NCBI GenBank assembly: GCA_030562195.1 | Contig: CM060200.1 | Span: 1,798,001-1,862,000 of the forward strand | Length of the DNA: 64,000 nt | Origin: Nipponacmea schrenckii | Lineage: Eukaryota; Mollusca; Gastropoda; Lottiidae | Direction: 5' to 3' | In this document: positions 56,848 through 64,000 of the stretch, piece after piece | Position numbering within the stretch: the first letter of the stretch is position 1 | Layout: every line of letters begins with the position of its first letter | Made by a program: the position numbers and the translations under genes | The notes under the pieces: model-generated | Database searches by the model: none | Seen by the model: the letters and a program-made list of their open reading frames with translations, nothing else | What the model was told of the DNA's origin: nothing

Positions 56848-57960
56848 ATGTTTCCTGAAGATAGTTATCTCCCTTGTGGAGTTTGTGGAAAACTCTTTCT
56901 TTATAACAATCAACTTTTCTGGCATATCCATTCACATTACAAATCAACTGAGATTTCAGACCAGAAACCAATAACATGTGATGTTTGTGGTGAGGCATTT
57001 GTGACAAACTATGAATTGACAAAACATGTCAATAGTGTACATTCAGGAGAGGAACCCTATCATTGTGATGTTTATTATGAGTCATTTAACACAAAACACA
57101 AGTTCTCAGAGAATGATGTTAACCTTTCTGTACCTGTACCTCATAGTAAATCAGTTTCTCAAAGGTCAACAAGGCAGACAAAGTCTGAAGACAAACCTTT
57201 CAAATGTGGTGTTTGTAATAAATCATTTTGTAAAAAACAAACTTTGATTGTGCATCTCAGGACTCATACTGGAGAGAAACCTTTTGAATGTGATGTTTGT
57301 AGTGAATCTTATCCTACAAAACAGCAGTTGATTGTACATCAACGAACTCATACTGGTGAGAAACCCCACAAATGTGGTACTTGTAGCAAGGCATTTAACA
57401 CAAAACAGGCATTGACTGTGCATATAAGATCGCATACTGGAGAGAAACCTTATGTATGTAATATTTGTGGTAATACCTATTCTTCAAACCGACAATTAAC
57501 TGTACATCATAGATCACATACTGGAGAAAAACCTTTCAAATGTAATTATTGTTGGAAGTCTTTTGCTAGTGTGCCAGCATTGACTGTGCACACAAGAACT
57601 CATACCGGCGAAAAACCTCATGGATGCGATGTCTGTAGTAAATCATTTGCAAGTAAATTTCAATTGAAATTACATAGTAGGACACATACTGGAGAAAAAC
57701 CTTACGAATGTGATGTTTGCCTTAAGGCCTTTCCCAGAAGACAACATTTGAACATACACTATATGCGACACAGGGGAGAGAAGCCTCATATATGTGAAGT
57801 TTGTAGCAAATCATTTTCCAGCAAACCAGAGTTAGTCCTGCATTTGAAGACACATTCAGGAGAAAAACCTTATGAATGTGATGTTTGTAAGAAAACCTAT
57901 TTTACAAGAAGTCGATTAAATAGACATATTAAAGTCAATCATAAAGACCAAACTGTCTGA
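56848..57960 (+). CDS. C2H2 zinc-finger protein, gene F (11 fingers plus a degenerate one)
   Basis: 370 residues from the ATG reading MFPEDSYLPCGVCGK; the frame is open seven codons upstream but only with a GTG start. Finger 1 is the family type, finger 2 has H-x4-H (HVNSVH), and finger 3 is degenerate (CDVYYESFNTKHKF, second Cys now Tyr, no His pair). A spacer of about 25 residues precedes nine regular fingers with near-perfect TGEKP linkers. Its N-terminal half is closest to gene H (TNYELTKHVNSVH against SDTELTKHITSVH). Confidence 0.93.
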   Translation: MFPEDSYLPCGVCGKLFLYNNQLFWHIHSHYKSTEISDQKPITCDVCGEAFVTNYELTKHVNSVHSGEEPYHCDVYYESFNTKHKFSENDVNLSVPVPHSKSVSQRSTRQTKSEDKPFKCGVCNKSFCKKQTLIVHLRTHTGEKPFECDVCSESYPTKQQLIVHQRTHTGEKPHKCGTCSKAFNTKQALTVHIRSHTGEKPYVCNICGNTYSSNRQLTVHHRSHTGEKPFKCNYCWKSFASVPALTVHTRTHTGEKPHGCDVCSKSFASKFQLKLHSRTHTGEKPYECDVCLKAFPRRQHLNIHYMRHRGEKPHICEVCSKSFSSKPELVLHLKTHSGEKPYECDVCKKTYFTRSRLNRHIKVNHKDQTV

Positions 57961-59158
57961 CTATGATGCAGTCTAATATTTTGTTTTCTGTTTTTTTCTG
58001 TGGGACAATTCATTCATTCTTGAACTATTTGAGTAGGAATAATAGGGATTTCAAAGGGGTATTTTTTGGAGCATTGATTTGCCATTCCACTAAACCTAAA
58101 GTTATGCTATAGTTATTGTAATTTCATGGGGTTCTATAACACAGCTGATAGAGGGTTTGTGTAGAGTGGCTCGTGAGAACCTAGGTTGTTATCCTTTAAA
58201 AATATAGTTGTTAATTTCTTTTTGTTCTTTCTTCTTTTCTTAAAGGCTTTATAAGTCTATCGGCAGCTTTTGCTAAGTGACATTATTCACAGTTAGCATT
58301 GGTTAACCACACACAAATATCTGAATATTAGAATTAAATGCAGATAGAAGCCATATATGGACAAAAATTGACAAAAAACCTTATTACAATCCATTTCAAA
58401 CGTTGTTTGTCAGATTATATTTTATCTGTTTAGAATTTAGACCAAATGTTGTCCGGACCGTATCTTTTGATTCTGTTTCTGATAATTTTATGATATCTAA
58501 TTGGTAAATAAAATGATTGTTATAGTAATGTAGCAAATTTGTCACTTATTTTCTCCCTGTCAAAACTAGTGGTTTCTGTTAGCCACATAGTGATACCATA
58601 TATGACCCATCCATCGAAAGTAGACTTGAAATGAAATAGAGCTAAAAGATCCTATTTTCTACTAATTATCATTTGAAAGACAGTTAAAGTTATTATGTTT
58701 CTTTAGTATTGGGTGTTATAGAAGATACTCCCCTATAGAAGCACTATACAAGGTCACAAGAAGAGAGCAGTATAAGTTATACAATTTGGAAATATGGATC
58801 CATGTTTTTGTGTTTCTGATTTTGTCTTTATTGGCCTAGATTAAAGTTCTTGTAATTTTTTGATGCCAGTATATCACCCAGCCCTATAGACTTGACAATT
58901 AAATACAGACAGTTCTCAATTATTTTGTGTTAAATCTCATGTAGGAACACAAAATTTGATGTGTTCAGATCTCTAAATGTCTTCCTGGAATAGATTGAAG
59001 TTAAAATACAGGCCCCAACCATCAATGGTGCATATTTACGGGTCTGACTTGGAAAAGGCTTGTTAAGTGTGTTAGTGGTTTAGCAAATAATAGATCGTTA
59101 GACAGTCAGAAATCGATAAAGAGTAGACTAATGCTGAAAAATCTCCATTTCAGAAAGA
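57961..59158. other. Spacer between genes F and G
   Basis: A plausible polyadenylation signal AATAAA near 58507 for gene F. No other gene or repeat seen. Confidence 0.4.
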
Positions 59159-59200
59159 GGGCGATTTGGCAAAGTGGCGATTTGCCTTATGACCTTGACC
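59159..59200 (+). promoter_or_regulatory. 42-bp zinc-finger family promoter module, gene G
   Basis: GGGCGATTTGGCAAAG, TGGCGATTTGCCTT, ATGACCTTGACC. A clean copy with both boxes identical in their GGCGATTTG core. ATATGGCGGAA follows; its ATG starts 18 nt behind the module. Confidence 0.75.
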
Positions 59201-59370
59201 GTGCAAAGAAAACAAATATGGCGGAAACAAAGTTTAACGATGATGAGAGTTAATTCTTCCCACCCTTATGTCCATGACTCTGCATTGAAATATAAAACAA
59301 CATACTAATGAAATATCAAAATTCTGTTGTTATACATAATAACCAGGTAGTTTTAACTGTTAGTCTGAAG

Positions 59371-59375
59371 TTATG
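59371..59375 (+). promoter_or_regulatory. Inferred end of non-coding exon 1, gene G (splice donor)
   Basis: TTATG followed by GTGCGTCTTTTAACC. Probable acceptor cctatttttcag at 59823. Confidence 0.45.
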
Positions 59376-59956
59376 GTGCGTCTTTTAACCATAATTCAAC
59401 ATTTTGATTTGAAAGAACGATAATTTTGATTTATCAAAGCTATGCCAAGAGCGGCGGCTTAGTGAGTTCAACAATTACTGATTAAACGAAGACATCTGTG
59501 CTGCAAAATTTGCTTCTTAGATAAGAGATGACTTATCAGACAGCTTTTGAGGCAGAATTTACATTATAGCACACAGCTTCACTTAGAAAAGCTTTTAGTA
59601 AGTTGCCTTGCAAACACAGTCTTATTTCATTGTTTCTTTCTATTAGATTTATATTATTCATAGGTAAAATGTTCATCCAATTTAAAACGAAATTTAAGAA
59701 CTCAATGATAAAAGAATGGGTCTATTAGGAGAAACAGGTTTATTAGATTGGTATTAAAATAATTTGATCTACACATAGTGATGTAGTTACTTAGCAAATG
59801 ATATTTGACTTCCTATTTTTCAGGGGGAAAGATTCTAAAGATACAAGTTTTTTGAAAATATATTATTTTGAATTAGAAGCACAGGTTGAGGAGAAAAATA
59901 TAGGTTACCGGTACTATGGTTTGTGACAACACTTACCACAAAGAGTAAGAATCTAC

Positions 59957-61063
59957 ATGAAAATGATGTCAAATAATTTTTCTTTCAATGCCCCATGTGG
60001 AGTGTGTGGAGAAATATTTACCTCTTATCAGTTATTTAGACATATTGTTAACCATATTAACAATTTAACAGAAGAACAGAATAAATGTGAAGTTGATTAT
60101 AAATCATTTAGTATAAAAGAACTTCAGGAAACACAATCACCGAGTCTTAGTGGAGAACAACCTTACAAATGTGATGTTTGTAATATAACATTTACCGAAA
60201 ATAGTTCTCTCACTGCACATAAAAGAATACATACTGGAGGAAAACCATATGAATGTGATAAATGTGATAAATCATTTTTTCTCCAATGGTATTATGAAGC
60301 ACATATGAAAAAGCATCTCATTAAAGCCTCCAAAAAGAAACAAGGCTCTTGTGATGTTTGTGGTAAATTCTTTTCTTCAAAGAAAAAATTTGATGCACAT
60401 ACCAGATCACATACTGGAGAAAAACCTTTCACATGTGGGGTTTGTAATGCATCATTTGCTACAAATGGTACCCTTACCTCACATACACGGATACATACTG
60501 GAGAAAAACCTTATAAATGTGATGTTTGTAATACATACTTTTCACAAAAAGGAAATCTAAATACTCATAAAAGAATACATACTGGAGAAAAACGTTTTAT
60601 TTGTGATGTTTGTAGTAAATCTTTTGTGCAGCAGAGTACTCTTAATAATCATAAACGATTACATAGTAGGGAGAAACAATTCAAATGTGATGTTTGTGAT
60701 GAAGACTTCTATAAAATAAGTCACTTGGAAAAACATCAGATCATACATACTGGTTCTATTCCTTATGAATGTGATGTTTGTAATAAAGTATTCAAAAGAA
60801 GGCATGGTTTGAAGCAACATGCCAGAAAACATACTACTGACAAAGTTAGTTCACTAAATTATTTGGAAATAAACGGCTCAATGCTTCAATCAAAAGAAAT
60901 GAATCTTTCTACATGTGGTGTTTGTGGAAAATCATTTAGTTTGCTTCAACAGTTAACAAGACATATTAGATCTCATACTGTAGAGAAAACGGGTGTATTT
61001 AAGCTTTATAGTAAATCATTTGCATCTGACTTCTATAACTATTCTAAGTTAAAACCTTGTTAA
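59957..61063 (+). CDS. C2H2 zinc-finger protein, gene G (10 fingers, truncated by a stop)
   Basis: 368 residues, start ATG at 59957 (MKMMSNNFSFNAPCGVCGE). Finger 1 is the family type, the next is degenerate (CEVDYKSFSIKEL), then eight regular fingers, then a CGVCGKSFSLLQQLTRH finger and another degenerate one (LYSKSFASDFYNY). TAA at 61061 interrupts a further in-frame CGVCG-type finger. AATAAA at about 61145 may be the polyadenylation signal. Confidence 0.93.
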   Translation: MKMMSNNFSFNAPCGVCGEIFTSYQLFRHIVNHINNLTEEQNKCEVDYKSFSIKELQETQSPSLSGEQPYKCDVCNITFTENSSLTAHKRIHTGGKPYECDKCDKSFFLQWYYEAHMKKHLIKASKKKQGSCDVCGKFFSSKKKFDAHTRSHTGEKPFTCGVCNASFATNGTLTSHTRIHTGEKPYKCDVCNTYFSQKGNLNTHKRIHTGEKRFICDVCSKSFVQQSTLNNHKRLHSREKQFKCDVCDEDFYKISHLEKHQIIHTGSIPYECDVCNKVFKRRHGLKQHARKHTTDKVSSLNYLEINGSMLQSKEMNLSTCGVCGKSFSLLQQLTRHIRSHTVEKTGVFKLYSKSFASDFYNYSKLKPC

Positions 61064-61144
61064 TGTGGTATTTGTGGTAAATCATTCACCTTGTTACAAA
61101 ACTTAACTAAACATATCCTGATACATGTTGAAAATTGGGTTTGA
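61064..61144 (+). pseudogene. Orphan finger behind the stop of gene G
   Basis: Directly after TAA and in the same frame the sequence reads CGICGKSFTLLQNLTKHILI then H, a complete C2H2 finger, and VENWV before TGA. It matches the closing finger of genes B and D. Confidence 0.8.
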
Positions 61145-61354
61145 AATAAAAACTATTTTTGTTTTCACTTTTCTTAATGACTTTGCCAGCAGTGGGGAGT
61201 ACATTTTCAGGGGAGTGATTTGGGTCATAAATATAAAGAATAGTTCTTTTAGTTACTACAAACGAAGAAAGTTGCCCGTCTCTTTATCTGCCTTAAACTA
61301 GAAATTGCAATTTCTATCATCATTGGTTTCTTCCTGAATCTTGCTTGTCTTGTC

Positions 61355-61802
61355 AACCAGGTCTTTAATAGAATCTACGGTATCCAAGGTCTTTAACAGG
61401 ATCTACAGTATCCAAGGTATTTAATAGGATCTACAGTATCCAAGGTCTTTAAAAGGATCTACAGTATCCAAGGTCTTTAGTAGGATCTTAGGTTTCCAAG
61501 GTCTTTAAAAGGATCTGCGGTATCAAAGGTCTTTTATATGATCTGCATTATCTGAAGTCTTTAGAAGGATCTACAGTATGCAAGGTCTTTTATGGGATCT
61601 ATAGTATCCAAGGTCTTTAATAGGATCTATAGTATCCAAGGTCTTTAATAGGATCTACGGTTTCCAAGGTCTTTAAAAGGATCTGCGGTATCCAAGGTCT
61701 TTAAAAGGTTCTATAGTATCAAAGATCTTTATTATGATCTACGTTATCTGAAGTCTTAAGAAGGATCTACAGTATCCAAGGTCTTTTATAGGATCTACAG
61801 TA
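61355..61802. repeat. 29-bp minisatellite, about 15 copies
   Basis: Unit GGATCTACAGTATCCAAGGT followed by CTTTAATA, with longer-period variation (copies with GCGGTATC and TTATCTGAAG recur in the same order), hinting at a higher-order repeat. Confidence 0.95.
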
Positions 61803-61960
61803 TGCAGTGATACAGTTTGGAGGGACTGACATGGAAAAAGAGTCTAGTCATTTGGATGAGACAATAAACAGAGGCCCTGTGTGCTGCATGGTGTTGCAGT
61901 CTTCATTCACCAATAAGAGAAGAGTAAGACGTAAAACACCATCCTTTTCATTGCATTTCT
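61803..61960 (+). mobile_element. SINE copy, truncated and internally deleted
   Basis: Starts GCAGTGATACAGTTTGGAGG and keeps GACATGGAAAAAGAGTCTAG, ACAATAAACAGAGGCCC and the AGACGTAAAACACCATCC end. The central GCCGCTGTCC part is missing. It abuts the minisatellite on its left. Confidence 0.85.
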
Positions 61961-62203
61961 CACCAGTATATGCATACACTTCATCTTATAAGTTCTTAGC
62001 AAATAATTTGCATATTATAGTGTATATATTCTATTGGTCTTCATTGTTTAGTTCATGTTTTGGATCAATATTTGACAGGCCTTTATGCCTAATTGTTAGC
62101 CAAATAAAGAATTAATTATCAATGTATTATACCAATGCGGTCTGTCTTGCCACAAAAACAATGACAGAGATGTGTCAATGAGTAGATAAATTCTCATAAA
62201 ATT

Positions 62204-62245
62204 GGTCGATTTGGCAATGTGCCGATTTGTCCAATGACCTTGACC
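62204..62245 (+). promoter_or_regulatory. 42-bp zinc-finger family promoter module, gene H
   Basis: GGTCGATTTGGCAATG, TGCCGATTTGTCCA, ATGACCTTGACC. The half-site is intact. ATGGCAG starts 18 nt behind. Confidence 0.75.
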
Positions 62246-62434
62246 GCAAAGTAAAATTCAAAATGGCAGAAAATTGTAACTGAAAAAACGCAATTCTCAG
62301 TTTAATTTTGCTCCAGTGAATCCTTGATTTCAGATAATCGTTAAATCATTAATCTATTATATTTTTGTCTTACAAATTATATAGGTTTCGGGTTAAGTGG
62401 ACAATTAAGTGAACCAAATAATTTTTAGGAGGCG

Positions 62435-62439
62435 AGGAG
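62435..62439 (+). promoter_or_regulatory. Inferred end of non-coding exon 1, gene H (splice donor)
   Basis: GGAG followed by GTGTGTCTATTCACTCAAAT. The acceptor is uncertain (cag at 62640 is one candidate). Confidence 0.45.
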
Positions 62440-62716
62440 GTGTGTCTATTCACTCAAATCCACCAATATATTTCAACTACCAACTCCAATTTTCCATCAC
62501 ACGAAAATTTCAACTACCAACTCCAATTTAACTTATCCATCACACGAAATATAAGCTGTTGGATAATGGTAATAAAAACAAAAAAATGTAACAATAGACA
62601 GTAGTCCTTTTGTGTAAACAAGTTAAAAGATTTTGCCCAGTTTCCTAATTTGTCAAGCTCATCCAAATAAATTTATAATAAGTGAGCTAAAAAAAAATAA
62701 ACAAAAGAGACAAAAA

Positions 62717-63505
62717 ATGCTTCCTAAAGTCAGTTGTTTTCCTTGTGGAGTTTGTGGACAAATTTATGATTCTTATGACCAACTGTTCTTTCATGTTTAT
62801 ACTTTTCATAAAACGTCACCAGCATCTATTAAATGTGATGCTTGCAATGATTCATTTTTTTCAGACACTGAATTGACAAAGCATATCACTAGCGTCCATG
62901 CAGGAGAAAAACCCTATCAATGTGATGTTTGTAATAAATCCTTTTCATTAAAGAAATATCTATTGGGACACAGTTGGACACATGTGAATGAAAAACCTTT
63001 CAAGTGTGAATTTTGTAGTAAATCTTATTATCCAAAATCACAGTTGACTTTTCACATGAGATTACATACTGGAGAGAAACCCTATAAATGTGATGTTTGT
63101 TGTAATTCCTTTTCTTGTAAATCACAATTAAATGTGCATGTGCAGACTCATGCTGGAAAGAAAGCTTTTGAATGTGATATTTGTAGTAAATCTTTTTGTA
63201 GAAAAGCACATCTGGATAGACATATTTGGACACATACTGAAGATAAACCTTTCAAGTGTGGTGTTTGTGAGAAATCATTTACCCTGAACCAGCAATTGAT
63301 GATACATTCAGAGAAACATACTGGAGAAAAACCTTTCAAATGTGATACCTGTTTTAAATCATTTCCAACTAAACAGCAATTGACTTATCATATGATGACA
63401 CATACTGGGGAAAAACCATACGAATGTGGTGTTTGTAGTAAATCATTTCCTACCAAATATAAATTGAGACTGCATACTAAAACACATACTAAGAGGAAAA
63501 CTTAA
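62717..63505 (+). CDS. C2H2 zinc-finger protein, gene H (9 fingers, shortened)
   Basis: 262 residues from the ATG reading MLPKVSCFPCGVCGQ. The frame is open 28 codons upstream but that part is lysine-rich and unlike any paralogue. Finger 1 family type, finger 2 with H-x4-H (HITSVH), then seven canonical fingers. The shortest member; it ends TKRKT-stop, and TCDICSKFIE follows in frame behind the stop as a remnant of another finger. Confidence 0.92.
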   Translation: MLPKVSCFPCGVCGQIYDSYDQLFFHVYTFHKTSPASIKCDACNDSFFSDTELTKHITSVHAGEKPYQCDVCNKSFSLKKYLLGHSWTHVNEKPFKCEFCSKSYYPKSQLTFHMRLHTGEKPYKCDVCCNSFSCKSQLNVHVQTHAGKKAFECDICSKSFCRKAHLDRHIWTHTEDKPFKCGVCEKSFTLNQQLMIHSEKHTGEKPFKCDTCFKSFPTKQQLTYHMMTHTGEKPYECGVCSKSFPTKYKLRLHTKTHTKRKT

Positions 63506-64000
63506 ACATGTGATATTTGTAGTAAATTTATTGAACAAATTTTATTATTAAATCTAGTTATAACCAAGTTTAGTTTTGTCTATCTCTCGGCCTAAAGACC
63601 CTAAACAAAAGTTGGCTGTCAAATCAGAAATGAAATTATAAATATTTTATGTATGGATCTATTTTATAACAATCTATGACCATCAATATTACATTATAAA
63701 TCACATCATTTCTATAATGCTGGTGATGTGCAATGGTGGATAAAATTTGACAGGCATCCTTACTTTAACAACAGATCTCTTCCAGTCTTATTGATAGAAA
63801 GTAATATGCTTGTGTGCAAGAGTTCACTGAAAGCTTTATCAAATAGATGATTAGTACATTGATTCCAGCCTTGCTGATGTGATGAGTGAATTACCACTTG
63901 TATTTATCTGTTTTAGCATTCTGCATGTCTTCATATTCCTAACTAGATTATGTTTGAACAAATTACTTGAAATTGTAATGGTAACAAGTAATAAGAATGC
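63506..64000. other. 3' flank of gene H
   Basis: The first 30 bases are the decayed finger remnant (ACATGTGATATTTGTAGTAA). After that no gene seen. Confidence 0.5.

Noticed and set aside
63000..63339. Minus-strand frames opposite zinc-finger genes (also 38041, 48678, 57223)
   Set aside because: Shadows of the repeated finger codons on the coding strand.

Overview
The window is animal nuclear DNA. It has GT-AG introns in every spliced gene, no operons, long AT-rich introns packed with minisatellites, a tRNA-derived SINE, a decayed mariner and a cluster of C2H2 zinc-finger genes. A cytosolic protein with Death and TIR domains, of a type known from molluscs and other lophotrochozoans, together with the repeats, suggests a mollusc, perhaps a gastropod. 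This is inference; no sequence search was run.

Region 1 (1-6.7 kb). Bases 52-150 look like the last coding exon of a gene entering from the left. The rest is non-coding and holds three minisatellites (22-, 29- and 34-bp units) and SINE pieces.

Region 2 (6.7-34.3 kb, + strand). One large gene with 23 coding exons was assembled by hand from splice sites. Every junction keeps frame and the exons total 4539 nt (1512 residues). The order is six helical modules, each encoded by an exon pair with 0/2/0 intron phases; a Melted/VEPH1-like ARM/HEAT stretch; a coiled coil; a Death domain; TIR1; a linker; TIR2; and a charged tail ending in a CaaX-like CNIV. Both TIR domains keep the Glu that is catalytic in TIR NADases. 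The arrangement (helical sensor, oligomerisation domain, TIR) recalls SARM1 and suggests a cytosolic innate-immune or cell-death protein. Most long introns carry their own unrelated tandem array.

Region 3 (34.3-37.6 kb). Repeats: a short hairpin element and a 36-bp minisatellite whose left flank recurs at 44.7 kb.

Region 4 (37.6-64 kb). Eight C2H2 zinc-finger genes, here called A-H, each have the whole CDS in one exon. A, B and C are on the minus strand and D-H on the plus strand, diverging from about 49.7 kb. Most begin with a distinctive CGVCG finger. Upstream of the CDS, mostly by 0.5-0.8 kb, lies a shared promoter module of up to 42 bp: two GGCGATTTG-like boxes and ATGACCTTGACC, a nuclear-receptor-type half-site. 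In four genes an ATGGCG element follows. About 220 bp beyond the module is a conserved splice donor (GTGCGTCTA...) that probably ends a non-coding first exon. Gene E looks like an in-frame fusion of two family members. G and H are shortened by stop codons with finger remnants beyond them. A decayed mariner sits in intron 1 of gene A.

The least expected signals are the shared promoter module of the zinc-finger family and the modular two-TIR gene with its triplicated splice donor.
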